A stretch of DNA of 47,254 bases from a virus. Shown here in pieces: positions 22,436 through 30,130 of this stretch (position 1 is its first letter; each line of letters begins with the position of its first letter). Made by a program: the position numbers and the translations under genes. The stretch spans positions 1 to 47,254 of the IMG/VR virus record IMGVR_UViG_3300009788_000144; one strand, given 5' to 3'. Below the pieces are notes generated by a model. The model searched no databases. It saw only the letters and a list, made by a program, of their open reading frames with translations, and was not told the origin of the DNA.

Positions 22436-22882
22436 GTGACAAGCAAGTTACCCTTACTTAACAAACCGTTCAATCAACAACCATTAATATCCAAACTTAC
22501 ATACATAGGAACCATGGTTGCTACAGTTGTTGCTGGACTAGCTGGACTTGTGCAGGTTAGTGTCTATGCTTCCGAGAGATTGGATGGTAGAGTTATTAAA
22601 CTCGTTAATGAACATGCATATGAGGCTGTAGCAGTAAAGGTAAGTGGGGAACTCACAAAGATACATGAAAGTTCTGAACGTTCCCGTTTAACCCAACAAA
22701 TTGCAATGGACAAAATGGAACTTCGTTTCATCAAGAGCGAAGTAAATGACATCACCAGAAATGCCGGGGATTCATTAAATGCCTCACAACAGGCCGAGGT
22801 TAATCAGTTACGTGATGATAGGAAGGTACTCCTTGAGGAAATTAAGGATCTAAAAGAAGAAAGGCAAAAAATAGGCGAGTGA
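22436..22882 (+). CDS. Membrane-anchored coiled-coil protein
   Basis: A 148-residue protein with a GTG start behind GGAGAAGAAAC. Residues 22-47 form a membrane segment (YIGTMVATVVAGLAGLVQVS). The rest is helical with heptad-like spacing, strongest in the last 40 residues (QAEVNQLRDDRKVLLEEIKD). The design of one N-terminal anchor plus long coiled coil is compatible with an inner spanin or membrane-tethering protein. It is driven by an exact late box, which fits lysis or assembly, but no homolog is recognised. Confidence 0.78.
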   Translation: MTSKLPLLNKPFNQQPLISKLTYIGTMVATVVAGLAGLVQVSVYASERLDGRVIKLVNEHAYEAVAVKVSGELTKIHESSERSRLTQQIAMDKMELRFIKSEVNDITRNAGDSLNASQQAEVNQLRDDRKVLLEEIKDLKEERQKIGE

Positions 22883-22913
22883 TCTGTTGTATTAATCAAA
22901 CCGGTATGGTAAG

Positions 22914-22937
22914 ATGCTCCGTTTTAGGGGCATTTTT
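22914..22937 (+). terminator. Rho-independent terminator
   Basis: ATGCTCC-GTTTTA-GGGGCAT then TTTTT. A seven-pair stem with one T-G pair ends the coiled-coil gene unit directly before the macro-domain gene. It also shows that the in-frame ATG at 22914 is not the macro gene start. Confidence 0.75.
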
Positions 22938-23387
22938 ATGTCATTCACTATAATCAAAAAAGATATCACCACAGTCGAACTCGGTGTGATTCTACAGGGC
23001 GTAAATTGTCAACACGTTATGGGTTCCGGTGTAGCTTTGGCCATCAAAACTAAATGGCCAGAAGTATATGATGCCTTCATTAACACCCATCCGAGGGATC
23101 GTAGACTTGGCAATGTCAATATAATCAAGCTGGGGGAATCCCTGTGGGTTTTCAACTGTTTTACCCAAGTATTCTATGGAAGGGATGGTAAACGGTATGC
23201 CAGCTTAGGGGGCATCTCAGAGACCGTCATGAAGGGTTTTATTTTCGCCAAAGTCAATAAACTCCCAGTATTCATGCCAAAAATAGGATGTGGTCTTGGT
23301 GGTCTTGATTGGGAATCAGAAGTTGAACCAATTATTGAAGAACTCCGTGATAAATATCAAGTTTTAGTGACCATATGTGAAAAATAG
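22938..23387 (+). CDS. Macro-domain protein
   Basis: A 149-residue single macro domain starting at 22938. GVILQGVNCQHVMGSGVALA holds the Asn and Gly-Ser-Gly loop that bind ADP-ribose, and MPKIGCGLGGLDW is the second signature. The N-terminal FTIIKKDITTVELGV strand-helix is also typical. The family hydrolyses or binds ADP-ribose derivatives, such as ADP-ribose 1''-phosphate or ADP-ribosylated proteins. In this genome it could reverse ADP-ribosylation by phage or host, or act on ADP-ribose made by NAD-cleaving defences. That role is inference. Confidence 0.9.
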   Translation: MSFTIIKKDITTVELGVILQGVNCQHVMGSGVALAIKTKWPEVYDAFINTHPRDRRLGNVNIIKLGESLWVFNCFTQVFYGRDGKRYASLGGISETVMKGFIFAKVNKLPVFMPKIGCGLGGLDWESEVEPIIEELRDKYQVLVTICEK

Positions 23388-23429
23388 AGATATATAATTA
23401 CATATTCACTAAATATGTTGGAGTTTGAT

Positions 23430-23612
23430 ATGGATTCGATGATAAAAGAAGACGAGAAAATTACATACCAAGTTAAATTGGGTACCCGAGTGTTAGCAGA
23501 AAAGCCGTCACAGCAATTAGCTGAACATTTCATTACTACATTGGGTACAGAACAGCAAAAGGAAGCTGTAGTAGTCCCGGTAACTGGTGGTAAACAAGTC
23601 TTATTTGGGTAA
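23430..23612 (+). CDS. Small protein, unknown
   Basis: The ATG at 23430 with GGAG seven bases upstream gives 60 residues (an ATG at 23415 overlaps the ribosome binding site). A beta-rich protein with ITYQVKLGTRVLAEKPSQQL and VVVPVTGGKQVLFG. The pattern looks like a small antiparallel sheet. It is followed two bases later by another small gene. Confidence 0.72.
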   Translation: MDSMIKEDEKITYQVKLGTRVLAEKPSQQLAEHFITTLGTEQQKEAVVVPVTGGKQVLFG

Positions 23613-23614
23613 GT

Positions 23615-23791
23615 ATGCGAAATTTGACCGAAACAGAAAAGAAAACTCTTCTTGAGAGAATAGATAATTTAGGCCCGGAACATTGGGATAAAGTTAAAAA
23701 GAGACTTATTGACGAAAATGATGAATTTCTCAAACACGGAAAGGCCCTATCAGTTAGCCGTTCAAAACTCGATGAAAGTTTTGATATCTGA
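23615..23791 (+). CDS. Small helical protein, unknown
   Basis: A 58-residue frame beginning MRNLTETEKKTLLERIDNLG and ending SKLDESFDI. It is acidic and helical with one Trp. It fits exactly in the space between two small genes in the same direction, starting two bases after the upstream stop, which supports it as real despite its size. No family recognised. Confidence 0.65.
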   Translation: MRNLTETEKKTLLERIDNLGPEHWDKVKKRLIDENDEFLKHGKALSVSRSKLDESFDI

Positions 23792-23805
23792 TAGAGGACG
23801 TAACT

Positions 23806-23970
23806 GTGGGTGATTTAGAAAGAGAACACGTCAGGGAAGAAATAACAGACCACCTTGATAGCATCGAAGAAATAATGGATAATACCAGTATTGACGTTGA
23901 AGAGGACGAACAGTCTATTGAAATTCTGGATCTGATTCAGCGTATACGAGATATTATCAACAAGGAATAG
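23806..23970 (+). CDS. Small acidic protein with GTG start
   Basis: A 54-residue, strongly acidic helical protein (MGDLEREHVREEITDHLDSI to IQRIRDIINKE). AGAGGA lies seven bases before the GTG at 23806. The frame fills the gap between 23791 and the gene at 23973 (two bases apart), consistent with a packed operon. Charge resembles DNA-mimic proteins, but this is only suggestive. Confidence 0.62.
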   Translation: MGDLEREHVREEITDHLDSIEEIMDNTSIDVEEDEQSIEILDLIQRIRDIINKE

Positions 23971-23972
23971 GC

Positions 23973-24338
23973 ATGTATAACGGTTATGAATTGGAAGCTG
24001 GATCACGACAAAAGTTGATAGATCTGTTTCCCCCGAAGTATCCCAATTTTATTGGTCATCATATTACCGAGCAATTCGGTATAAAGGATGGCGAAGCCCC
24101 AAAACAACCACAGAAGGTGTTTGTTGTTGGTTATATTGACAACGGCGAAAATGTAGAGGGTTTCTTGATAGAAATTGATGGTACTACTGTACGACCATCT
24201 GGTGGTCAGTATCACATTACTTGGTCAATTGACCGTAGTAAGGGTGCAAAGCCGGTACACACTAATTCATACACCGGAGATGCTGTTAGGAATTTTCGGC
24301 CTATTGAAATAGATGTGGAAGCTAAGTATTTTAATTAA
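23973..24338 (+). CDS. 2H phosphoesterase-like protein
   Basis: A 121-residue protein with two His-x-Thr motifs: GHHITEQFG at 28-36 and QYHITWSID near 79-87, and KPVHTN shortly after. Two HxT motifs about 50 residues apart on beta strands define the 2H (LigT-like) phosphoesterase fold, which acts on 2',3'-cyclic or other cyclic phosphodiesters. The KPV-x-(S/T)N segment matches a small subfamily related to RNA-repair proteins. It could process RNA ends or cyclic nucleotides. The gene overlaps the convergent gene by eight bases. Confidence 0.72.
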   Translation: MYNGYELEAGSRQKLIDLFPPKYPNFIGHHITEQFGIKDGEAPKQPQKVFVVGYIDNGENVEGFLIEIDGTTVRPSGGQYHITWSIDRSKGAKPVHTNSYTGDAVRNFRPIEIDVEAKYFN

Positions 24339-24792
24339 CTTTCTGATTTAAAAATTCTTTAACATAATTTGGATTAGCGAACGGGTAAACCACATTACGT
24401 AAATAACTCATTACGTCACTCGTGGATACCCCCGCTTTCATAACAGCATCCCTGCTTTCATCGTCCCAATTATAAAAAGTTTCATCTATCCCGTCACTCA
24501 TACCAAGAAAATGTCTACTTAGAGTCGGTTTAGCTGTGGTTTCCCAACTAGGCTCAGAATCTGCGCTGTGGGTTGGCCTTCGACGCATGGTGGTGGAGAA
24601 ATCTTTTATACTATCATTTACTTTCTGAAACATCTTGTTTATTTCTGGTGACGCGGCTTCCCATGCTTTTTGCCCGCCGATACTAAACATCAGATCCATG
24701 ATATCCTCATACGCATCATTCATTCCATCCAAAATGAACCCTTGCTCAAACTGGGAGAACTTTTTTGCTTCTGTAATATCCTTTAATTTCAT
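24331..24792 (-). CDS. Possible internal virion protein, unknown
   Basis: A 153-residue protein that begins MKLKDITEAKKFSQF. The start resembles T4 capsid-targeting peptides, which end in a Glu cleavage site (EA). The remainder is helical with many Asp, Met and Trp residues (GMNDAYEDIMDLMFSIGGQK; TFYNWDDESRDAV). It overlaps the stop of the upstream gene by one base, so the pair is probably coexpressed from the late promoter at 25846. The function is unknown; the virion idea rests on the N-terminus and promoter. Confidence 0.8.
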   Translation of the reverse strand: MKLKDITEAKKFSQFEQGFILDGMNDAYEDIMDLMFSIGGQKAWEAASPEINKMFQKVNDSIKDFSTTMRRRPTHSADSEPSWETTAKPTLSRHFLGMSDGIDETFYNWDDESRDAVMKAGVSTSDVMSYLRNVVYPFANPNYVKEFLNQKVN

Positions 24793-25805
24793 TATGGTGC
24801 CCTCTTCACCTGATAACTATACGCACCGTAATCATTATCAAGTTTATCTACCCTATTACGTAATCTGTTTTTATTTGGTGATGGGTTACCAACCCATTCT
24901 TTCTTTCTGTAATTCCAGATCTGCCACATTTCTTTATGTTCTTTTGAATCTTCATGTTCGCCCATAGCCTTAGGACGAACGCCCATAGCCACATTATCTT
25001 CAATTGCCTGCCACATTTCTTCGGCAGTGGAATCATGTCTGAAGGAACCAAATTCATTCCACTTTCTTTTGAACCTACGGTAAATTTTACCAGTGTTTTC
25101 GTTCCACATGAAAGCTAAATTGTCTTTACTGAAAATGACTTCACTTTCCCCACCACGAAATATTTCAAAATTGTTATGGCGTGCAAGGTTCCTTAGTTTG
25201 GATATCTTTGACAAGTTGGCTGGGACATCTCCAACTTCTTCTGGAACTTTGTCTTTCTGTGCGGCATGAGAAAGTCTATACCCTGCTTTAGCCCAAACTC
25301 TAGCAGATCCAATTTTTCCTTCGTCCCTCAGTTCATTTGACCTTTTATAAGCATATTGATAGGTTTTTCCTTTGGCCGCGAGATTACCCGCCAGTGTTCT
25401 AGCTTGAACGTTGTCTCGTCTATCTTCAATACCCCTAATAGCAGTTGCAGTGGCCTCCTCCACATCAGAATCTTCAAGGGTTTTATGGTGCTTAACTCTT
25501 CTGGAATAGGTTTTGTCTTTACCCACGTGAACCCCACCACTTTTACTATATGTTCTGGCGTGTTTGGCTACTGGGTTTCGGGGTGTTGGTCTAGCGTGTT
25601 TGGTTACTGAGTTAACCCGTTTGGTGTTTTCAATGAGAGTATACACGTTGCCTTTTGATTCGGCGGGGATTTTACTAGTATCATATGCCTCTTCGATAGA
25701 TATTTTGTCAATGCCAGTTTCGTCATGTATTTTATCAATAAATTGGCGTCTGGTAGTATCGTTGACCATCTCTCCCACGATACTTTTTAAGATACTTTTG
25801 CCCAT
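24792..25805 (-). CDS. Basic late protein, unknown
   Basis: A 337-residue, strongly basic protein. Residues 60-115 are a low-complexity Lys/Arg/His stretch (VTKHARPTPRNPVAKHARTY) containing two copies of AKHAR/TKHAR. A central helical domain (RSNELRDEGKIGSARVWAKA) and a C-terminal domain rich in Trp (EEMWQAIEDNV, MWQIWNYRKKEWVGN) follow. It has an exact late promoter 41 bases upstream and GGGAG before the ATG. High charge and late expression suggest a packaged DNA-binding protein, which is inference. Confidence 0.82.
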   Translation of the reverse strand: MGKSILKSIVGEMVNDTTRRQFIDKIHDETGIDKISIEEAYDTSKIPAESKGNVYTLIENTKRVNSVTKHARPTPRNPVAKHARTYSKSGGVHVGKDKTYSRRVKHHKTLEDSDVEEATATAIRGIEDRRDNVQARTLAGNLAAKGKTYQYAYKRSNELRDEGKIGSARVWAKAGYRLSHAAQKDKVPEEVGDVPANLSKISKLRNLARHNNFEIFRGGESEVIFSKDNLAFMWNENTGKIYRRFKRKWNEFGSFRHDSTAEEMWQAIEDNVAMGVRPKAMGEHEDSKEHKEMWQIWNYRKKEWVGNPSPNKNRLRNRVDKLDNDYGAYSYQVKRAP

Positions 25806-25845
25806 TGGGGTATTCTCCCTATAAAACCGTTTAATTGTATAATGG

Positions 25846-25853
25846 TATTTATA
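25846..25853 (-). promoter_or_regulatory. T4-type late promoter box (exact)
   Basis: TATAAATA on the minus strand, 41 bases before the gene starting at 25805. The leader contains a perfect nine-base inverted repeat (CTCCCTATA/TATAGGGAG) spanning 25816-25858. Confidence 0.78.
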
Positions 25854-25876
25854 GGGAGGAACTAATAAGTTTTAAA

Positions 25877-27400
25877 TTAAGCTGCTTCCACTGCTTCGTA
25901 GGCAGCCAAATCATAGAAGCTACACGCATCTGGGATGCAGTCACGGGAACCATTAGGTGTCAATATCCAGTGCCAATTTTTTGGCTTATCAGGTACAATC
26001 TCGTTACCGAACCCATCAGTTACCACGAAAACAGCTTCTGGATATATGAATTTAGGATCATTGGTAAGTTCTTCCTGAATACGTTCTTCCAAAATGCTAA
26101 AGTATGTGCCACCAAACCCATATAATTTTCTGTCAATTAGGTTTGTTTCATAAACCTTAGTGTCAAAACAGAACATCCGCATGTTGAACCGATCAAGGGG
26201 CATCCCCTCGGCAATCCCAAAGAACCTATCGGTATAACCAGTACATGAACCGGAAGTATCTTGAAAAAACCATACCTCTATCTTATCTATTTCTGGTTTT
26301 CTGGTGAGAGTTTCATACTCAGTAGGTAACATCAACCCAGTATCTACCATGGTAAAGCGTCTATTTCGGTGTACCCACTGATCTTCCTCAAGATACTCAG
26401 GATTCATTTTCTTTCGTGCCCAAGAAGTGACAATATGTTCAAATTTGTGTTTCTTTGGTTCTTTCACTTCTTTAGCAAATGTCCAACCTGTACCGGCAGT
26501 CGTACCTGCTTGGGTGCCGCCATCTTTACCCGGCTTACCCGGCTTACTTTTTCCAGTGGGTTTCACTTCTGGATTCTCTTTCGGGTCACCGTTGCTATTT
26601 TCGTTCTCGTTTATGAAGTTTTCAAGAGTCTCTTTTTCATCACTTGTCAAGTCTTCATCTAACTTACCAATGGCGTCACTGAAATCATCAGAGTACTCAT
26701 TTGGGTCAAAGTAATCGAATTCATCAGGATCTAGATCACCCGGATCACCCTCATCACTCTTATCACCCTTGCCATCATCCTTGCTATCATCACTTTCTCC
26801 TTCTCCCTCTTCACCTTCTCCTTCTCCCTCTTCACCTATTTGATCACCTAAGTCATGATCATCAACAGTCTCAGACTTTCCAGCCATTTCTTGAAATTTC
26901 TCTGGTTGTTCTTCGGCCATACGAACTAGAATATTGAAGTAATATTCATAGTTTTCATCATCCGCGAACGTTTCTGGCAATAATGATTCGAAAACTCTAT
27001 CTACCCAACAATATTTGTTTTCTGGGTCTACTTCTTCGCGCTTATAACCATAACGATTAACAAGAGCATGGTTAATAACCAAATCTTGTGCAATGTTGGA
27101 TATTTTTCGTAACCTTCTTGTTTTTAACTCTCTTGTTCGTGCACCGTGGTTCAGTGCAATATGAAAACATTCATGTGATATAACAAAACACTTGATAATG
27201 AAAGAAAGTCCTTCCCAAAACTCTTTATTTACGATAAAATCAATACAATCGCCCTTTTTATTGAACAGGACACCGGCAGTGGGAACCCTTTTACTAAAGC
27301 GTATACGGCTCATAGTCCACACACGCTCAAACAAAGCATGATGGACTTCAAGTGCCCTAGCAATTTTAAAGTGTTCTTGATGTGAAAGGCGTTCGCTCAT
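25877..27400 (-). CDS. Metallopeptidase-like/VWA protein (DUF2201 type, CobT-like partner of MoxR)
   Basis: A 507-residue protein in three parts. Residues 1-165 are a putative metallopeptidase domain with ISHECFHIALNHG (HExxH zinc motif near residue 77). Residues 175-310 are acidic and disordered (EGEGEGEEGEGESDDSK and further Asp runs). Residues 365-500 are a VWA-like domain with the MIDAS motif DTSGS and VFVVTDGFG. This matches the DUF2201 family, which pairs with MoxR AAA+ ATPases in a chaperone-like complex related to CobS/CobT. The MoxR gene is divergent next door. The complex probably remodels or loads cofactors onto target proteins; the target is unknown. Confidence 0.88.
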   Translation of the reverse strand: MSERLSHQEHFKIARALEVHHALFERVWTMSRIRFSKRVPTAGVLFNKKGDCIDFIVNKEFWEGLSFIIKCFVISHECFHIALNHGARTRELKTRRLRKISNIAQDLVINHALVNRYGYKREEVDPENKYCWVDRVFESLLPETFADDENYEYYFNILVRMAEEQPEKFQEMAGKSETVDDHDLGDQIGEEGEGEGEEGEGESDDSKDDGKGDKSDEGDPGDLDPDEFDYFDPNEYSDDFSDAIGKLDEDLTSDEKETLENFINENENSNGDPKENPEVKPTGKSKPGKPGKDGGTQAGTTAGTGWTFAKEVKEPKKHKFEHIVTSWARKKMNPEYLEEDQWVHRNRRFTMVDTGLMLPTEYETLTRKPEIDKIEVWFFQDTSGSCTGYTDRFFGIAEGMPLDRFNMRMFCFDTKVYETNLIDRKLYGFGGTYFSILEERIQEELTNDPKFIYPEAVFVVTDGFGNEIVPDKPKNWHWILTPNGSRDCIPDACSFYDLAAYEAVEAA

Positions 27401-27426
27401 ATTTGTTCTCCGCTCAAGTAGTACTT

Positions 27427-27455
27427 ATTATAGGCGGTTATAAATAAAAAAGCAA
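27427..27455 (-). promoter_or_regulatory. Sigma-70 promoter for the VWA gene
   Basis: On the minus strand TTGCTT at 27455-27450, 17-base spacer, TATAAT at 27432-27427; the gene starts 27 bases on. Confidence 0.7.
27439..27446 (+). promoter_or_regulatory. T4-type late promoter box for the MoxR gene
   Basis: TATAAATA, exact, 79 bases before the MoxR gene and 16 bases upstream of its sigma-70 -35 box. Early plus late expression is possible; the box also overlaps the spacer of the opposing promoter. Confidence 0.5.
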
Positions 27456-27461
27456 TAGAGG

Positions 27462-27490
27462 TTGACATCTTTTTTAAAAAAGTCTATTAT
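27462..27490 (+). promoter_or_regulatory. Sigma-70 promoter with overlapping operator-like palindrome
   Basis: TTGACA at 27462-27467, 17-base spacer, TATTAT at 27485-27490. GTCTAT-TAT-ATAGAC at 27482-27496 is a perfect dyad over the -10 box, so a dimeric repressor could block it. Confidence 0.8.
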
Positions 27491-27525
27491 ATAGACAAAT
27501 GGAGAAACGAAAGGAAATATGAACT

Positions 27526-28926
27526 ATGATTAGTGATAAAAAATTAGACTTCTATATCGAAAATGGAATGAACGTTCTGTTTATTGGTAGACATGGGGTT
27601 GGTAAAACTGCCATGGGTAAGGCAGCATTTGAAAGGCATAACCTTAAGTGGAAATATTTTTCTGCTGCTACTATGGACCCTTGGGTTGATTTCGTAGGTG
27701 TTCCAAAAGAAACCATAGACAAAGAAACCGGGGAGAATTATATCGAACTGGTTCGTCCCAAAGGTTTCCACAACGATGAAGTAGAAGCAATCTTCATGGA
27801 TGAACTTAATCGCGCAAAGGATAAAGTTCGTAATGCGGTGATGGAATTGATCCAGTTTCGGTCTATCAACGGCGTGAAATTCACCAAATTGAAAATGATT
27901 TGGGCTGCTATTAATCCTGAAGATGAAGAAGACGAAGATCTGAAATATGATGTTGAGCGGTTGGACCCGGCACAGAAAGATAGGTTCCACGTTCATATAC
28001 ATGTTCCATACGAACCATCCAAGAAGTATTTCAAGAGAACCTTTGGAACTTCCGGTATTGGTGCCGTTGAATGGTGGGATGGGCTGAGTAATGAACAAAA
28101 TAAATTAGTGTCCCCTCGTCGTTTGGAATATGCCATTAACTTCCACCAAAGGGGTGGTGATCTTCGAGACATCATGCCGAATGATGAATTGAACTTAGAC
28201 CAACTGCGTCAACGTTTGGTTGGTGGTTCCATTAAACTGAAACTGAAAGAACTGTTTGATGATAACGACGACGTAAAAGCCAGCGAAACTTTCAGCAACA
28301 TCAACTTTACAACAGACGCCATCCAATTAATTTTGGAAGACACGGAGTACATCGAAAGGTTCATGAAATATGTGCCCAAAGATATGATTAGTAAATTGAT
28401 TACTGATAACGACGGTGAACACATTGAGAAAGTAGTTGGGCACACTGAGGCAGAGGTAATTGTACCGATTTTGAGTTCCCTCATTGCGTCAAACAGTTTG
28501 AGACGAACGGTTCTGCAAAAGGTTACGGTGTGTGCTGATAACCGTGGGCTGGACCTGACTTCTGAAAATGCCTTTGACACGGCAATTAAAGAAGGTCTGG
28601 AGAACATCACCAAGACCCGTCCTGACCGATACAATGCTTTACATGGTGTCAGCCAAAACTTTAATAAGAGTGCTACGTTAGAAGTGTACACGCAAGCACT
28701 GTATTTTGTGACGCAAATGATCTATCATACACAGGATGGGTCATTGAATGACGAGAATAAGCCATTTAACCAAATTGGTCGGCATATTCTGGCAGAACTT
28801 GAGGACTCCTTGAAGTCTAATCACAATACTTCTGTTATGGCTACTTGGAAGACACTGAAGGATAAATATACTGACAAAACACGTAGTGATAGGATAGAGT
28901 CTTTCTTGAAGAAATTTCTCAAGTAA
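27526..28926 (+). CDS. MoxR-type AAA+ ATPase
   Basis: A 466-residue protein. GRHGVGKTAMG at 21-31 is the Walker A loop, AIFMDELNRAKDKVRNA at about 87-103 the Walker B plus MoxR Asn-Arg signature, and WAAINPEDEEDEDL sensor 1 near residue 126. KDRFHVHI follows with the arginine of the AAA+ lid. The C-terminal 200 residues are helical with no other domain. MoxR proteins act as chaperones with VWA partners; the divergent gene encodes such a partner. GGAGAAACGAAAGGA upstream gives a strong ribosome binding site. Confidence 0.92.
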   Translation: MISDKKLDFYIENGMNVLFIGRHGVGKTAMGKAAFERHNLKWKYFSAATMDPWVDFVGVPKETIDKETGENYIELVRPKGFHNDEVEAIFMDELNRAKDKVRNAVMELIQFRSINGVKFTKLKMIWAAINPEDEEDEDLKYDVERLDPAQKDRFHVHIHVPYEPSKKYFKRTFGTSGIGAVEWWDGLSNEQNKLVSPRRLEYAINFHQRGGDLRDIMPNDELNLDQLRQRLVGGSIKLKLKELFDDNDDVKASETFSNINFTTDAIQLILEDTEYIERFMKYVPKDMISKLITDNDGEHIEKVVGHTEAEVIVPILSSLIASNSLRRTVLQKVTVCADNRGLDLTSENAFDTAIKEGLENITKTRPDRYNALHGVSQNFNKSATLEVYTQALYFVTQMIYHTQDGSLNDENKPFNQIGRHILAELEDSLKSNHNTSVMATWKTLKDKYTDKTRSDRIESFLKKFLK

Positions 28927-28947
28927 GAACGCTTAGTAACAATTTTT

Positions 28948-29012
28948 CACCAATAGTATATCTGAAATTTGGCAATCACCAATAGATATACTATTGGTGA
29001 TTGTATTTTTTG
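28948..29012 (+). terminator. Terminator with a competing upstream hairpin
   Basis: CAATCACCAATAG-ATATA-CTATTGGTGATTG at 28973-29003 is a perfect 13-pair hairpin followed by TATTTTTT. The segment CACCAATAGTATATCT at 28949-28964 can instead pair with AGATATACTATTGGTG at 28984-28999, which would break the terminator. The two structures exclude each other, as in an attenuator. The ribosome binding site of the next gene follows directly. Confidence 0.8.
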
Positions 29013-29023
29013 GAGAAAGAAAA

Positions 29024-29548
29024 GTGATTCGGAATTATATAGTATACGTAGATATGGATGGAGTCATAGCTGACTTCCAAGGTGCTATGGAAGATAGGTT
29101 TGGATTTAATTTTAGAACTGCACCAAGTAGAAACAAAGCATGGAAAGAAATCCAACGCTATGACCAAGAAAATAGAGACAAGTCTGGTGGTTGGTTCTAT
29201 AGTCTTCCAAAAATGGGTGATGCCAATCAGCTATGGAATTTTGTCACTTCCAATTTCTCCAGAGTAGAAATACTTACTGCATCTGGACGTACTCCTCGTG
29301 ATGCTCAAGGACAAAAGAGAGCATGGATAGGGGACAATTTCGGTTATGATGTAAAGGTTAATATCGTAGGTGCTGGTTCGGAAAAGGCAGCATTTGCCGA
29401 CGACCACGCAATCCTAATAGATGACAGGGAAGTGGTTCTTAACCCATTCATTGCTGCCGGTGGTATTGGTGTGCTTCACACCAGTGCATCTAACACCATC
29501 AAAATATTGAAAGTTATGATGGAAGACTGGAAAAGGGCTGATGATTAA
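29024..29548 (+). CDS. HAD-family 5'(3')-deoxyribonucleotidase-like protein
   Basis: GTG at 29024 with GGAGAAAG upstream gives 174 residues. YVDMDGVIADFQGAM at 8-22 is HAD motif I with both catalytic Asp residues; EILTASGRTPRD holds the motif II Thr/Ser region; KAAFADDHAILIDDRE carries motif IV Asp residues. The layout and size fit the bacterial and phage 5'(3')-deoxyribonucleotidases (NT5C type), which dephosphorylate dNMPs and adjust nucleotide pools. It overlaps a second copy downstream. The attenuator-like hairpins lie directly in front. Confidence 0.88.
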   Translation: MIRNYIVYVDMDGVIADFQGAMEDRFGFNFRTAPSRNKAWKEIQRYDQENRDKSGGWFYSLPKMGDANQLWNFVTSNFSRVEILTASGRTPRDAQGQKRAWIGDNFGYDVKVNIVGAGSEKAAFADDHAILIDDREVVLNPFIAAGGIGVLHTSASNTIKILKVMMEDWKRADD

Positions 29549-30038
29549 AACCATTCTTGTATATGTGGATATGGATGGTGTGTTGGCTGATTTTGACGCA
29601 GCAATGATTGATAGGTTTGGTGTTTCTGCTGACGACATTACCAAGGAAGAAAAATGGAAGAAAATCAAGAATTATGATAATGATGTTGAACCTTGGTTCT
29701 TATCTCTACAACTTATGCCAGATGCAAAAGAGTTGTGGGCCTTCCTTACTTCCAATTTTGAACGAGTAGAGATACTGACCGCTGCTGGAATTACTCTCGA
29801 TGATGCCCCCAAACAAAAGCGTAGATGGATCAAAGATAACTTTGGTCCTGATGTAAGGGTCAATATTGTTAAGAAGGCTAAAGACAAAGAAGTGTTCGCG
29901 GAAGAGAATACTATCTTAATTGATGACCGCGCCAAGGCAGTTAACCCATTCATTGCCGCTGGCGGTAAAGGAATAATATATACCAGTGCATCTACTACTA
30001 TCAAAACGTTAAAAGTTATGATGGAAGACTGGGATTAA
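29541..30038 (+). CDS. HAD-family 5'(3')-deoxyribonucleotidase-like protein, tandem copy
   Basis: A 165-residue tandem paralog of the preceding protein. YVDMDGVLADFDAAM at 8-22, FLTSNFERVEILTAAG, and NTILIDDRAKAVNPFIAAGG repeat the same motifs with roughly half of residues identical by eye, so this is an older duplication than in the VNAF array. Both copies keep the catalytic Asp pair, so both may be active, perhaps with different base preference. It overlaps its partner by eight bases. No terminator is clear in the 92 bases after it. Confidence 0.88.
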   Translation: MIKTILVYVDMDGVLADFDAAMIDRFGVSADDITKEEKWKKIKNYDNDVEPWFLSLQLMPDAKELWAFLTSNFERVEILTAAGITLDDAPKQKRRWIKDNFGPDVRVNIVKKAKDKEVFAEENTILIDDRAKAVNPFIAAGGKGIIYTSASTTIKTLKVMMEDWD

Positions 30039-30130
30039 CCAGTATTTATTACTTGAAGTATACAAGACTAAAACGCACTTGTGTATTGGTTACCGTCGGT
30101 GTTGGGATTGGATTATGCCGAACCACCATC

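Noticed and set aside
26369-26937. Plus-strand frames opposite the acidic part of the VWA gene
   Set aside because: Antisense shadows of the low-complexity Glu/Gly/Asp region.
30043-30050. AATAAATA box on the minus strand between convergent genes
   Set aside because: No minus-strand gene starts within the expected distance; treated as chance in AT-rich sequence.
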